From Nitrospinaceae bacterium (lineage in GTDB: Bacteria; Nitrospinota; Nitrospinia; Nitrospinales; VA-1): 12,873 nucleotides of DNA. The notes beneath the pieces are model-generated. The model was not told the DNA's origin. It saw nothing but the letters and a program-made list of their open reading frames with translations, and made no database searches. Below, piece by piece: positions 1 through 7,427 of the stretch (position 1 is the stretch's first letter; each line of letters opens with the position of its first letter). Made by a program: the position numbers and the translations under genes. The DNA lies in the NCBI GenBank assembly GCA_029261435.1, contig JAJDBI010000199.1, forward strand, positions 1 through 12,873. Direction: 5' to 3'.

Positions 1-136
1 CATTGACCAGATTGCTGAAATTTCTTTTGAGGCACCGGATCTGGAAGAAAAAAATATCACGATTGATGCAGATTATATTCTTGAAAAACTGAAAGACATT
101 ATTCAAGACGAAGACCTGAGTCGTTATATCCTTTAG
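1..136 (+). CDS. hslU: HslU C-terminus (ATPase subunit of HslUV protease), 5' truncated
   Basis: Reading from base 2 gives 44 residues and a TAG stop at 134-136. The peptide runs from IDQIAEISFEAPDL through ITIDADYILEKL to the terminal EDLSRYIL. This is the characteristic C-terminal tail of HslU (ClpY), which inserts into the HslV peptidase ring and activates it. HslU is the cytoplasmic AAA+ unfoldase of the HslUV protease. Only the last part of the C-terminal domain is inside the window; the Walker motifs lie upstream. argB starts 14 bases after the stop, so the two are likely in one transcript. An hslV-hslU-argB order is known from deltaproteobacterial-type genomes, and hslV would be expected just left of the window. 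The fragment is short but the tail match is very specific. Confidence 0.9.
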   Translation, partial: IDQIAEISFEAPDLEEKNITIDADYILEKLKDIIQDEDLSRYIL

Positions 137-150
137 CGAAAAATCGCAAT

Positions 151-1056
151 ATGCAAAAACTCATTCACAAAGCAGAAATCCTTCTAGAAGCTTTACCTTA
201 TATTAAGAACTTCTACGGCAAAACCATCGTCATCAAATACGGCGGCAATGCCATGGTGTCGGATGATCTCAAGGAAAATTTTGCCCTCGATATCGTCATG
301 ATGAAATACATCGGCATCAACCCAGTTGTAGTCCACGGAGGCGGCCCACAGATTGACAAAACCCTCAAGGCGCTGGGGATTAAGTCACAGTTTGTTGAGG
401 GGCAACGTGTGACCAGCAAAGAAACCATTGACGTAGTAGAAATGGTTCTTGGCGGAAAAGTAAATAAGGAAATTGTTTCTCTGATCAACCGCCAAGGTGG
501 TAATGCTGTGGGCATCACCGGAAAAGATGGTGACATGATTCTTGCAAAACGGCATAAAAAGGTGAAACACTCGCCAGAAACAGACCGTCCGGAAATTATT
601 GACCTTGGGTTGGTTGGCGAAATCACTAAAGTAAACCCGGGAATCCTCGAGACTCTGGACAAGAGCGGGTTTATTCCCGTCATCGCACCCATCGGCAGAG
701 GTGAAAATGGAGAAACACTCAATATTAATGCCGACTTTGTGGCCGCTCAGATCGCGTCAGCCTTGAAAGCCGAAAAACTGATTTTGATGACCGACACTGA
801 AGGGGTAAAAAATAAAGCTGGAAAACTACAAACTGGCCTTAGCCGAAAAAACACTTCCGATATGATCCGAAGCAAGGTGATTCGGGATGGAATGCTACCA
901 AAAGTTAATTGTTGTCTGGTTGCCCTCAAATCCGGGGTACATAAAACTCATATCATTGATGGCCGGGTTCGACACGCCCTGCTGCTGGAAATTTTCACAG
1001 CAGAAGGCATCGGAACCCAAATAGTGGAAAAAACAAAAGATCTGAAACCAGCGTAA
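151..1056 (+). CDS. argB: Acetylglutamate kinase (arginine biosynthesis)
   Basis: This is the cytoplasmic enzyme that phosphorylates N-acetyl-L-glutamate with ATP, the second step of the acetylated arginine pathway. It has 301 residues, normal for the family. Visible amino acid kinase motifs are KYGGNAM (29-35, with the phosphate-binding Lys29), VVHGGGPQ (60-67), the substrate-site Arg86, LNINADFVAAQI (190-201), MTDTEGV (213-219) and DGMLPKV (246-252, with Lys251). About 20 residues precede the kinase core (HKAEILLEALPYIKNFYGK). This N-terminal helix is typical of hexameric, arginine-inhibited enzymes, and the C-terminal HIIDGRVRHALLLEIFTAEGIGT segment matches the arginine-site region of that class, so feedback inhibition by arginine is likely (inference). 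The ATG at 151 lies 14 bases after hslU with no convincing Shine-Dalgarno, so translation may depend on coupling. Overlapping antisense frames are shadows. Confidence 0.97.
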   Translation: MQKLIHKAEILLEALPYIKNFYGKTIVIKYGGNAMVSDDLKENFALDIVMMKYIGINPVVVHGGGPQIDKTLKALGIKSQFVEGQRVTSKETIDVVEMVLGGKVNKEIVSLINRQGGNAVGITGKDGDMILAKRHKKVKHSPETDRPEIIDLGLVGEITKVNPGILETLDKSGFIPVIAPIGRGENGETLNINADFVAAQIASALKAEKLILMTDTEGVKNKAGKLQTGLSRKNTSDMIRSKVIRDGMLPKVNCCLVALKSGVHKTHIIDGRVRHALLLEIFTAEGIGTQIVEKTKDLKPA

Positions 1057-1178
1057 CACTGGACTCACTGGCAATGGTTTTATCAAGCCAGCCAAAGAGT
1101 TGTCTCGACCTTAAAAACTCTTGCCCACTCCAGGCAAACCCGATCTGTCCGATGAGTATGTAATAGCACCCTATAATA

Positions 1179-1205
1179 TTGACAAAGATTTTTCAGGTTG
1201 ATAGT
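1179..1205 (+). promoter_or_regulatory. Possible sigma-70-type promoter upstream of hrcA
   Basis: A perfect TTGACA lies at 1179-1184. The best nearby -10 is GATAGT (1200-1205), with a short 15-base spacer. A perfect TATAAT (1172-1177) overlaps the same place but has no good -35. Either could start a transcript for hrcA-grpE, whose first codon is at 1254. No CIRCE operator is seen. The assignment rests on short motifs only. Confidence 0.3.
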
Positions 1206-1253
1206 TTGTTAGGGTAAGCAGGATTATTAAAACCTTTCAGCAACGACTACACA

Positions 1254-2315
1254 ATGAGTTCGACTTTATTGGATGAAAGAAGCAAGATTGTCCTTTTAGC
1301 CGTCATCGATAAATATATCGAGTCTGCTGAACCGGTGGGTTCTCGCACCGTGGCCAAAATTCACCCTGACCACCTCAGCCCTGCCACACTCAGAAACGTG
1401 ATGGCTGATCTGGAGGAAAAGGGTTTTCTCAGCCAACCGCATACATCAGCGGGCCGTGTTCCCACTGACAAAGGCTATCGATTTTATGTGAACCATCTTT
1501 TACGACCACAAAGTTTTTTAATGACCGCCGAAGTACTGTCAGCCACTCATGAGCTTGAGTACCCACTCGGAAAACAAAACCTTCAAGGGTTACTTGAGCA
1601 AGCTTGCGAAAACCTTTCCACTGTTTCTCAGCAAACGGGATTGGTCATGCTTCCCAGTTTTTCAAGTGCCTGCTTCAAACATATTGAGTTTACTAAAGTA
1701 GCTCCACAGGCAGCACTGGCTGTCTTCTTCTCCGAACAGGGGATTTTGCAAAACAAAGTACTGCCCATTGACTCTGACATGACTCAGAATCAGCTGACCT
1801 CTATTTCCAATTACTTAAATGATGAATTCAGTGGAAAACCAATCAAGTGGATTCGACGAGAATTGCTGAAACGTTTGAAGCTTGAAAAGGAACACTATAA
1901 CAATCTAGCCAAAAAAGCCCATACTCTTTCTTCCGCCCTGTTTGAAGAGGAGCCGGAGAATAGCGAGCTGCTTGTAGAGGGTGCCTTGAATTTTCTCGAC
2001 CAGCCTGAGTTCACAGAAGATATAGGTAAGATCAAAGCTCTTCTGCTGACTCTTGAAGAGAAAACCAAACTGATCAATCTGCTCGACCTTTGCCTGCACC
2101 ATGACGGAATGACCATATTGATAGGAGAGGAAAACCTGCAGGAAGAAATGGGAAACTGCAGTTTGATCGCACAAAATTATCAGCTGGGAAAAGACAATGT
2201 TGGAACACTGGCTGTATTCGGTTCCAAAAGGATGGACTATAAACGTATTATTTCTATTGTAAACCATACTGCAAAAATGGTCTCCAAGTTAATATCTGAA
2301 AATCAGGGAGTTTGA
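1254..2315 (+). CDS. hrcA: Heat-inducible transcription repressor HrcA
   Basis: HrcA is the DNA-binding repressor of class I heat-shock genes. It normally binds CIRCE operators and needs GroEL to stay active. The 353-residue length is typical. The N-terminal winged-helix domain (about 1-85) is textbook: LDERSKIVLLAVIDKYI (6-22), EPVGSRTVA (26-34), LSPATLRNVMADLEEKGFL (41-59) and the wing HTSAGRVPTDKGYRFYV (63-79). The rest matches the GAF-like plus insertion architecture, ending in the conserved-looking GNCSLIAQNYQLG and GTLAVFGSKRMDY segments. The ATG at 1254 puts the protein start where family members begin, but no clear Shine-Dalgarno precedes it. grpE follows after 4 bases, so the pair form an operon. 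The upstream 197 bases contain no TTAGCACTC-N9-GAGTGCTAA element, so self-regulation through a standard CIRCE is not supported here. Confidence 0.96.
   Translation: MSSTLLDERSKIVLLAVIDKYIESAEPVGSRTVAKIHPDHLSPATLRNVMADLEEKGFLSQPHTSAGRVPTDKGYRFYVNHLLRPQSFLMTAEVLSATHELEYPLGKQNLQGLLEQACENLSTVSQQTGLVMLPSFSSACFKHIEFTKVAPQAALAVFFSEQGILQNKVLPIDSDMTQNQLTSISNYLNDEFSGKPIKWIRRELLKRLKLEKEHYNNLAKKAHTLSSALFEEEPENSELLVEGALNFLDQPEFTEDIGKIKALLLTLEEKTKLINLLDLCLHHDGMTILIGEENLQEEMGNCSLIAQNYQLGKDNVGTLAVFGSKRMDYKRIISIVNHTAKMVSKLISENQGV
2305..2310 (+). promoter_or_regulatory. Shine-Dalgarno site fixing a GTG start for grpE
   Basis: AGGGAG lies inside the last codons of hrcA, 9 bases before the GTG at 2320. The next in-frame ATG (2452) would remove the acidic N-terminal tail and has no comparable site, so the GTG start is preferred. 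Confidence 0.6.
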
Positions 2316-2319
2316 AAAA

Positions 2320-2964
2320 GTGACATCTAAAGAGAAAAAACAGCAGGACCCGGAAGAAACTCCAGAAGCTCTGGAACCTGAAGTTATAGAGCCCGAAGTT
2401 CTTGATCCTGAGGAAGACGCTCCTGCCGAGGAAGAAAAAAAATTAAGCCCCATGGAAGAGCTTCAGGAACAACTGAAGAAGAAAGATGCGGAACTCATTG
2501 AACAAAAGACTGATTTCCTTAGAGAAAAAGCCGATCTCGAAAATTTTCGCAAACGACTGGTCAAAGATAAGGCAGATGCCGTGCAGTTTGCCAACGAACG
2601 TCTCCTGAAAGAGTTGGTGCAAATCGATGATAATATGAATAGAGCCTTGAACACCCCCAATACCACCTTGGAAACTTTAAGGGAAGGGGTAGAGATGATT
2701 CAAAAACAGTTCAACACCTTCCTCAAGAACCAAAAAGTGGAGCCGATTGAAGCGATGGGAAAACCTTTTGACCCCAGTCTTCATGAGGTCATGACCCAAC
2801 TGGAATCTGAAGAACACGATGAAAACACCGTAATACAGGAATACTCCAAAGGCTTTACTTTGAATGGAAGAATTCTTCGTTCTGCTAAAGTAGTAATCTC
2901 TAAAAAACCCGCACAAGAAGCGCCAATCCCAAAAAAAGAAGAAAGTGTTGAGGATGAAAAATAA
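2320..2964 (+). CDS. grpE: GrpE, nucleotide exchange factor for DnaK
   Basis: GrpE is the cytoplasmic homodimeric co-chaperone that drives ADP release from DnaK. The product has 214 residues, near the family norm. The first ~45 residues are very acidic and contain a repeated (E/D)PEV(I/L) pattern (EPEVIEPEVLDPEE). Next comes a long coiled-coil helix (about 46-105) with the LENFRKRL segment (73-80). The C-terminal beta domain carries VEPIEAMGKPFDPSLHEVM (140-158) and the family signature YSKGFTLNGRILRSAKVVISK (175-195). A lysine/glutamate-rich tail of about 20 residues follows. The start is GTG, chosen because of the AGGGAG 9 bases upstream. It follows hrcA by 4 bases. Unusually, the next gene is mutM rather than dnaK, and a hairpin follows the stop, so hrcA-grpE may be a complete two-gene unit with dnaK elsewhere. 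Confidence 0.96.
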   Translation: MTSKEKKQQDPEETPEALEPEVIEPEVLDPEEDAPAEEEKKLSPMEELQEQLKKKDAELIEQKTDFLREKADLENFRKRLVKDKADAVQFANERLLKELVQIDDNMNRALNTPNTTLETLREGVEMIQKQFNTFLKNQKVEPIEAMGKPFDPSLHEVMTQLESEEHDENTVIQEYSKGFTLNGRILRSAKVVISKKPAQEAPIPKKEESVEDEK

Positions 2965-2971
2965 TATGTCT

Positions 2972-2999
2972 GCCCTGCCCTGGTTTGGCGGGGCTTTCA
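2972..2999 (+). terminator. Probable intrinsic terminator after grpE
   Basis: GCCCTGCC (2972-2979) pairs with GGCGGGGC (2987-2994), giving 8 pairs including one G-U, with a 7-base loop. The T-rich stretch TTTCATTTCT follows. It starts 8 bases after the grpE stop. The T-run is interrupted, so it may only attenuate transcription into mutM, which begins at 3021. Confidence 0.55.
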
Positions 3000-3020
3000 T
3001 TTCTCCCTTAATTTCTATCT

Positions 3021-3851
3021 ATGCCCGAACTTCCTGAAGTTGAAACTCTGAGACGGGCGCTTCTTCCTCTGGTCGTCAACAAAACCTGCACAGCTCTCAA
3101 GTTCTACCGAAAAGACATCCGGTTCCCCATCCCTCAAGGTATTTTGCGGAAACAAATGGTGAACCAGACGGTTTCTCAAATCCAGCGCATCGGTAAATAC
3201 CTCCTATTGAAAGTTCCCGAAGGGGCGATGCTCCTGCACCTCGGTATGAGCGGACGTGTTACCCTGAAAACCTCAATGAGTCCAAGGGAAAAACATACGC
3301 ACGCTATTTTCCAGTTTGAAATTGATACCTTCCTTCACTTTGTCGATCCGAGACGATTTGGTTGCATACTCTGGGTTCCACAAAGTGGAGAACATCCTTT
3401 ACTGGATAAACTTGGCCCTGACCCTTTCTCGCCAGACGCCAACGCAGAAGCCATGAAAAGTCTGGCCAAAAACTGCCGATCACCCATTAAAACCTTCATC
3501 ATGGATGCCCGACGTATCACTGGAATCGGCAATATCTACGCTTGTGAATCCTTATACCTGGCAGGTATAAACCCGAAACGCAAAGCCGGGAGAGTCACTC
3601 TCGCAGAATGGGATCGGCTCCTTTCCAGCGTACGTTCCACTTTGGAAAACAGCATTGCGGCGGGAGGAACCACCTTACGCGATTTCTTCGACCCCAGCGG
3701 TACAGCGGGATATTACGCAGTGAAACTATCTGTTTATGGCAAAGAGGGCGACTCCTGTCCAAAATGCAAAACCACTATATCTCGCCTCGTTCATTCCGGC
3801 CGGTCCACTTTCTTCTGCAAAACTTGTCAGCCGGGCAGCGCCCGGAGGTAA
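3021..3851 (+). CDS. mutM: Formamidopyrimidine-DNA glycosylase (Fpg/MutM)
   Basis: This is the base-excision repair enzyme that removes 8-oxoguanine and formamidopyrimidines and cleaves the abasic strand. The 276 residues match the family length. The N-terminus MPELPEVETLRR gives the catalytic Pro2 (nucleophile after Met removal) and Glu3. Lys59 in RIGKYLLL is the conserved beta-turn lysine. HLGMSGR (73-79) contains the intercalating Met76. The helix-two-turn-helix element includes the ITGIGNIYACESLYLAGINP stretch (about 166-185). The C-terminal zinc finger uses Cys246, Cys249, Cys266 and Cys269, with the damage-loop Arg261 in GRSTFFC. All catalytic residues are present, so the enzyme should be active. 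The start is fixed by the required Pro-Glu after Met, although no Shine-Dalgarno is apparent. It sits between grpE and a radical SAM gene, and no functional link is implied. Confidence 0.97.
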   Translation: MPELPEVETLRRALLPLVVNKTCTALKFYRKDIRFPIPQGILRKQMVNQTVSQIQRIGKYLLLKVPEGAMLLHLGMSGRVTLKTSMSPREKHTHAIFQFEIDTFLHFVDPRRFGCILWVPQSGEHPLLDKLGPDPFSPDANAEAMKSLAKNCRSPIKTFIMDARRITGIGNIYACESLYLAGINPKRKAGRVTLAEWDRLLSSVRSTLENSIAAGGTTLRDFFDPSGTAGYYAVKLSVYGKEGDSCPKCKTTISRLVHSGRSTFFCKTCQPGSARR

Positions 3852-3957
3852 TAGTCCATTAAGCTGAGAAAACATTTTTCCACTTGATACAATTTTTTCT
3901 ATTTGCCTACCTCGCCAGAGGGTATGATGTTGTCATATTTGCCAAACTATTCAGGAC

Positions 3958-3962
3958 AGGGG
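3958..3962 (+). promoter_or_regulatory. Shine-Dalgarno site supporting a TTG start of the radical SAM gene
   Basis: AGGGG ends 6 bases before the TTG at 3969. The other in-frame candidates are TTG at 3903 (no site) and ATG at 3924 and 3927 (purine-rich AGAGGG only 1 to 4 bases away). None is spaced as well. Confidence 0.5.
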
Positions 3963-3968
3963 TCTATC

Positions 3969-5600
3969 TTGAAACGTTCTATCGGACTTATAACGCTTAA
4001 CGCAAAATTCATTCACTCATCGCTGAGTTTACGGTACCTGAGAAACGCCAGCCGCAATGCAGGCTACCAGAATGTCTGGATCCGGGAGTTCGTCATCAAC
4101 CAACCGGTCTGGAAAGTTGCCGCAGAGATTCAGAAACTCAAGCCTGAAATTTTGGGAGTCGGCATTTACATCTGGAACCGAAGCCAGAGCCTGGAGTTGA
4201 TCGAACGCCTGCAAAAGCAAATGCCTCATCTGAAAATTGTAGTCGGCGGACCAGAGGTTTCGTTTGAGGAAGAAAACTCTCTACCCTGCCCTGTCATTTC
4301 CGGAGAAGGTGAAAAAAAGTGGCTGGAATTCCTTGAGTTGACCGTCAAAGAAGAAACGCTTTCCCAGGAAGTGCTCACTCGCTGGCGAACCTTTGGAACT
4401 GATCTACCAGAACTCATCCCTCCTTATCTGAAAGAAGACTTCCCCCACCTGAAAAACCGAATCGTATACTTTGAAACATCCCGAGGTTGCCCATACCTTT
4501 GCTCGTTCTGTCTATCCGCACTGGATAAAACGGTTCGCTACTTCGACGAAGCAAGCATTCAAAGTCAGATACAGGAACTCATCGCCGCCGGAATCAAAAA
4601 AATTAAATTTGTCGACCGCACCTTCAATCTCAAGCCCCGACGCATGAAGGAACTGATGCAGTGGTTGATACAATTCAGAGGCAACGAATTTCATTTTGAG
4701 GTGGTGGGAGATATCTTAACATCCGATATTTTGAACTTTCTAGCAACAGTACCCCCTGGAATGTTTCAGTTTGAAATTGGCATTCAAACAACCACCGAGT
4801 CGGTGCAGGAAACCATCCAGAGAAAACAAAACAACGAAAAGCTTTTTTCAACTATCCGACAATTGGTAGAGCAAGACCGCATTCATTTTCATTGCGACCT
4901 GATATTCGGACTGCCCGGAGAAACATTGGAAAATATCCGGCAATCTTTTTCCCGGGTAATGGCACTGAGACCTCATGAATTGCAACTGGGTTTTCTAAAG
5001 TTTCTTCCCGGAGCTCCCATCAATGACCTTGTGGAGAAGGAACAATATCTATATAGCTCCACCCCTCCCTATGAGCTGATCTCACACCAGAACCTATCGT
5101 CTGAAGAAGTTCTGTATTTAAAACATTTTGAAGATATTTTCGACCGCTATTACAATTCCAAAAGGTTCCGTTTTTCCATCAACTACCTGCTTGAGAAAAT
5201 GGACCCGACAACGCTGTTCAGCCGATTGCTGGAGTATCACGACTCTCATGGACTATTGATGAACCCTGTCTCTCTGGATGAGTATTACCGTATTTTTCAG
5301 GCCACCTTTTATTCGGACCCCACGCCGATGGAGCAGGACCTGCTGAAGCTGGATTATCTATACGCTCAGAGATCCTTTCGTTTACCAGAAATTCTGTCCT
5401 CAAAATCTCCCGGAAAAACATGGAAAAAAGACCGAAAAACACCTGTCATTCCTTTCAACCATGAGATTGAGATATGTGGGTCGCAAGCCATTTTAAAAGT
5501 GGCCTCAAATCCTGTATACTATGCTATTGCGCATGCTCAGAATGGAGATGGCTATTTTCGCCGTCCTACCGTCAATGCCGTTTCAGAGTTGGAAAGATAA
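3969..5600 (+). CDS. B12-binding-domain radical SAM protein (DUF4080-like)
   Basis: The protein has an N-terminal cobalamin-binding-like Rossmann domain (about 1-130, with ILGVGIYIW and KIVVGGPEVSFE) followed by a radical SAM barrel. The 4Fe-4S motif is CPYLCSFC, giving Cys174, Cys178 and Cys181 (CxxxCxxC). QFEIGIQTTTESVQETI and FHCDLIFGLPGET are typical Elp3/MiaB-like SPASM-free barrel strands. The C-terminal part (LEKMDPTTLFSRLLEYHDSHG) resembles the DUF4080 region found in this group. I see no DxHxxG motif, so base-off cobalamin binding is not assured. Such enzymes perform radical methylations or rearrangements, and the substrate cannot be read from the sequence. With the TTG at 3969 the protein is 543 residues and starts KRSIGLITLNAKFIHSSL, where homologues usually begin; the open frame extends upstream to a TTG at 3903 (565 residues). 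No partner gene nearby hints at a pathway. Confidence 0.85.
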   Translation: MKRSIGLITLNAKFIHSSLSLRYLRNASRNAGYQNVWIREFVINQPVWKVAAEIQKLKPEILGVGIYIWNRSQSLELIERLQKQMPHLKIVVGGPEVSFEEENSLPCPVISGEGEKKWLEFLELTVKEETLSQEVLTRWRTFGTDLPELIPPYLKEDFPHLKNRIVYFETSRGCPYLCSFCLSALDKTVRYFDEASIQSQIQELIAAGIKKIKFVDRTFNLKPRRMKELMQWLIQFRGNEFHFEVVGDILTSDILNFLATVPPGMFQFEIGIQTTTESVQETIQRKQNNEKLFSTIRQLVEQDRIHFHCDLIFGLPGETLENIRQSFSRVMALRPHELQLGFLKFLPGAPINDLVEKEQYLYSSTPPYELISHQNLSSEEVLYLKHFEDIFDRYYNSKRFRFSINYLLEKMDPTTLFSRLLEYHDSHGLLMNPVSLDEYYRIFQATFYSDPTPMEQDLLKLDYLYAQRSFRLPEILSSKSPGKTWKKDRKTPVIPFNHEIEICGSQAILKVASNPVYYAIAHAQNGDGYFRRPTVNAVSELER

Positions 5601-5658
5601 CCCCCAAAGTCGAATAAATCCGGGCTGAAAGGCCTCTTATAAAAGAATAGGAAAAAAG

Positions 5659-7335
5659 ATGAAGCCATTAAATTCAAAAAGCCGAGCTATCACTCAGGGG
5701 GACCGACGAGCTCCCAACCGCGCCATGCTCAGGGCGGTCGGATTCACTGATGAAGATTTCGACAAACCCATCGTAGGCGTTGCCAACGGGCAAAGTAACA
5801 TCACCCCCTGTAACGCGGGACTCGGTAAACTGGCTGATATCGCCGCGGTGGAAATCCGAAAAAGTGGTGGCATGCCACAAATGTTCGGCACCATCACCAT
5901 CAGCGATGGTATCTCCATGGGAACCGAAGGCATGAAATGTTCTCTGGTCAGCCGCGATGTCATTGCCGACTCCATCGAAACGGTTTGCCGTGGTTCCAGC
6001 ATGGATGCGGTCATCGCCATAGGAGGTTGCGATAAGAATATGCCCGGAGCCATGATCGCTATGGCGCGGTTGAACATTCCCGCACTCTTTGTCTATGGTG
6101 GCACCATCAAACCCGGTCACCTTGATGAAGAGGATCTGACCGTCGTCAGCGTGTTTGAAGCTGTGGGACAATTCGGTGCCGGCAGTATTGACCAGGATAA
6201 GCTCACCGATATCGAAAAAAATGCCTGCCCCGGTTATGGGTCTTGCGGAGGTATGTTCACCGCTAATACGATGTCCTCAGCCTTCGAAGCCATGGGCATG
6301 AGCCTGCCCTATAGCTCCACCATGGCTAATGAAGACAAGGATAAGGAAATCAGTACCGGGAAAAGCGCAAAAGCCCTGTTGAAAATGATCGAGAAAAATA
6401 TTCTTCCACGCGACATCATGACACGTGAAGCCTTCGAAAATGCCATTGCTGTTGTCATGGCTGTTGGCGGCTCCACAAACGCAGTACTTCACCTTCTGGC
6501 CATCGCCCACTCCGCCGGAGTGCCGTTGACCATGGATGACTTTGAAGTCATCAGGAAGAAGATTCCACTATTCTGTGATCTGAAACCGTCTGGCAAATAC
6601 GTTGCCATCGACCTGCATCATGTCGGTGGCATTCCGCAAGTCATGAAAATGATGTTGAAAGCCGGTCTCCTGCACGGCGACTGCATGACCGTAACAGGTA
6701 AAACCATCGCCGAAAATCTTGCCGATGTTCCCGATCAGCCCCGGGAAGACCAGGATGTCATTCTGCCACTGGATAAACCAAAAGCACCCGAGGGCCACCT
6801 GGTCATCCTCAAAGGAAACCTCTGTCAGGAAGGTGCGGTTGCAAAAGTGTCAGGGTTCAATACCCGGAGCTTCAAAGGTCCGGCGCGAGTCTTCGATTCA
6901 GAAGAAGAATGTCTCGATGCCATTCTTTCTAACAGCATCAAGGCAGGCGATGTCGTAGTCATTCGGTTCGAAGGCCCAAAAGGTGGTCCGGGTATGCGCG
7001 AAATGCTGGCCCCCACCGCCGCTATTGTTGGTGAAGGACTCGGCGACAAGGTCGCGCTCATCACAGATGGTCGTTTTTCTGGAGGTACTTATGGAATCGT
7101 TATCGGTCATATTGCCCCGGAAGCGCAAATTGGCGGGACCATCGCCCTTATTAAAGATAACGACACCATCTCCATAGATATGGACCATAACCAGTTGAAC
7201 GTAGAGTTAACCAATGACGAAATCGAACAAAGAAGAAAAGAGTTCGTCGCTCCAGAAATAAAATATCAATCAGGTGTTCTGGCTAAATATGCAAAACTGG
7301 TCGGCTCTGCCTCAAAAGGTGCCGTTACAGATTAG
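5659..7335 (+). CDS. ilvD: Dihydroxy-acid dehydratase
   Basis: This enzyme dehydrates 2,3-dihydroxy-isovalerate and 2,3-dihydroxy-3-methylvalerate to the 2-keto acids in valine, isoleucine, leucine and pantothenate synthesis. The 558-residue length fits the shorter IlvD class found in many non-enteric bacteria and plants, rather than the ~616-residue enterobacterial form. The three cluster cysteines are visible: Cys51 (SNITPCN), Cys124 (GGCDKNMPG) and Cys196 (CPGYGSCGGMF). Asp83, Asp125 and Lys126 occupy the metal-site positions. The active-site serine lies in ITDGRFSGGTYG (Ser474). Cluster type ([2Fe-2S] versus [4Fe-4S]) is not decided by sequence alone, but the short form is usually the [2Fe-2S] kind. 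The ATG at 5659 has a good AGGA 6 bases upstream. It stands 58 bases after the radical SAM gene and is followed by a hairpin, with no other ilv gene in the window. Confidence 0.97.
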   Translation: MKPLNSKSRAITQGDRRAPNRAMLRAVGFTDEDFDKPIVGVANGQSNITPCNAGLGKLADIAAVEIRKSGGMPQMFGTITISDGISMGTEGMKCSLVSRDVIADSIETVCRGSSMDAVIAIGGCDKNMPGAMIAMARLNIPALFVYGGTIKPGHLDEEDLTVVSVFEAVGQFGAGSIDQDKLTDIEKNACPGYGSCGGMFTANTMSSAFEAMGMSLPYSSTMANEDKDKEISTGKSAKALLKMIEKNILPRDIMTREAFENAIAVVMAVGGSTNAVLHLLAIAHSAGVPLTMDDFEVIRKKIPLFCDLKPSGKYVAIDLHHVGGIPQVMKMMLKAGLLHGDCMTVTGKTIAENLADVPDQPREDQDVILPLDKPKAPEGHLVILKGNLCQEGAVAKVSGFNTRSFKGPARVFDSEEECLDAILSNSIKAGDVVVIRFEGPKGGPGMREMLAPTAAIVGEGLGDKVALITDGRFSGGTYGIVIGHIAPEAQIGGTIALIKDNDTISIDMDHNQLNVELTNDEIEQRRKEFVAPEIKYQSGVLAKYAKLVGSASKGAVTD

Positions 7336-7337
7336 CG

Positions 7338-7364
7338 GGTCTAACTTTAATAGACCTCTCTTTT
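7338..7364 (+). terminator. Possible intrinsic terminator after ilvD
   Basis: GGTCTA (7338-7343) pairs perfectly with TAGACC (7351-7356) around a 7-base loop, and TCTCTTTT follows. It begins 2 bases after the ilvD stop. The stem is short and AT-containing. The tail itself starts a second palindrome, CTCTTTTAAAAGAG (7358-7371). Confidence 0.45.
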
Positions 7365-7427
7365 AAAAGAGTGCTGGAGTGATTAACAGTCTCAAACTTT
7401 CTTACCAGGGGTCACTCGAATCAACTT

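Noticed and set aside
213..722. Long antisense frame opposite argB (169 residues)
   Set aside because: It is a shadow of argB, with a Ser/Pro/Thr-rich composition typical of antisense frames, and argB itself is certain.
1057..1253. CIRCE operator expected before hrcA
   Set aside because: Neither half-site (TTAGCACTC or GAGTGCTAA) nor a close variant is present. The only dyad has a different orientation and spacing.
3608..3862. 84-residue frame overlapping the 3' end of mutM on the same strand
   Set aside because: It is an out-of-frame shadow of the mutM zinc-finger region.
5674..6171. Antisense frames opposite ilvD (165 and 127 residues)
   Set aside because: They are shadows of a strongly conserved gene, with no domain and no ribosome site.
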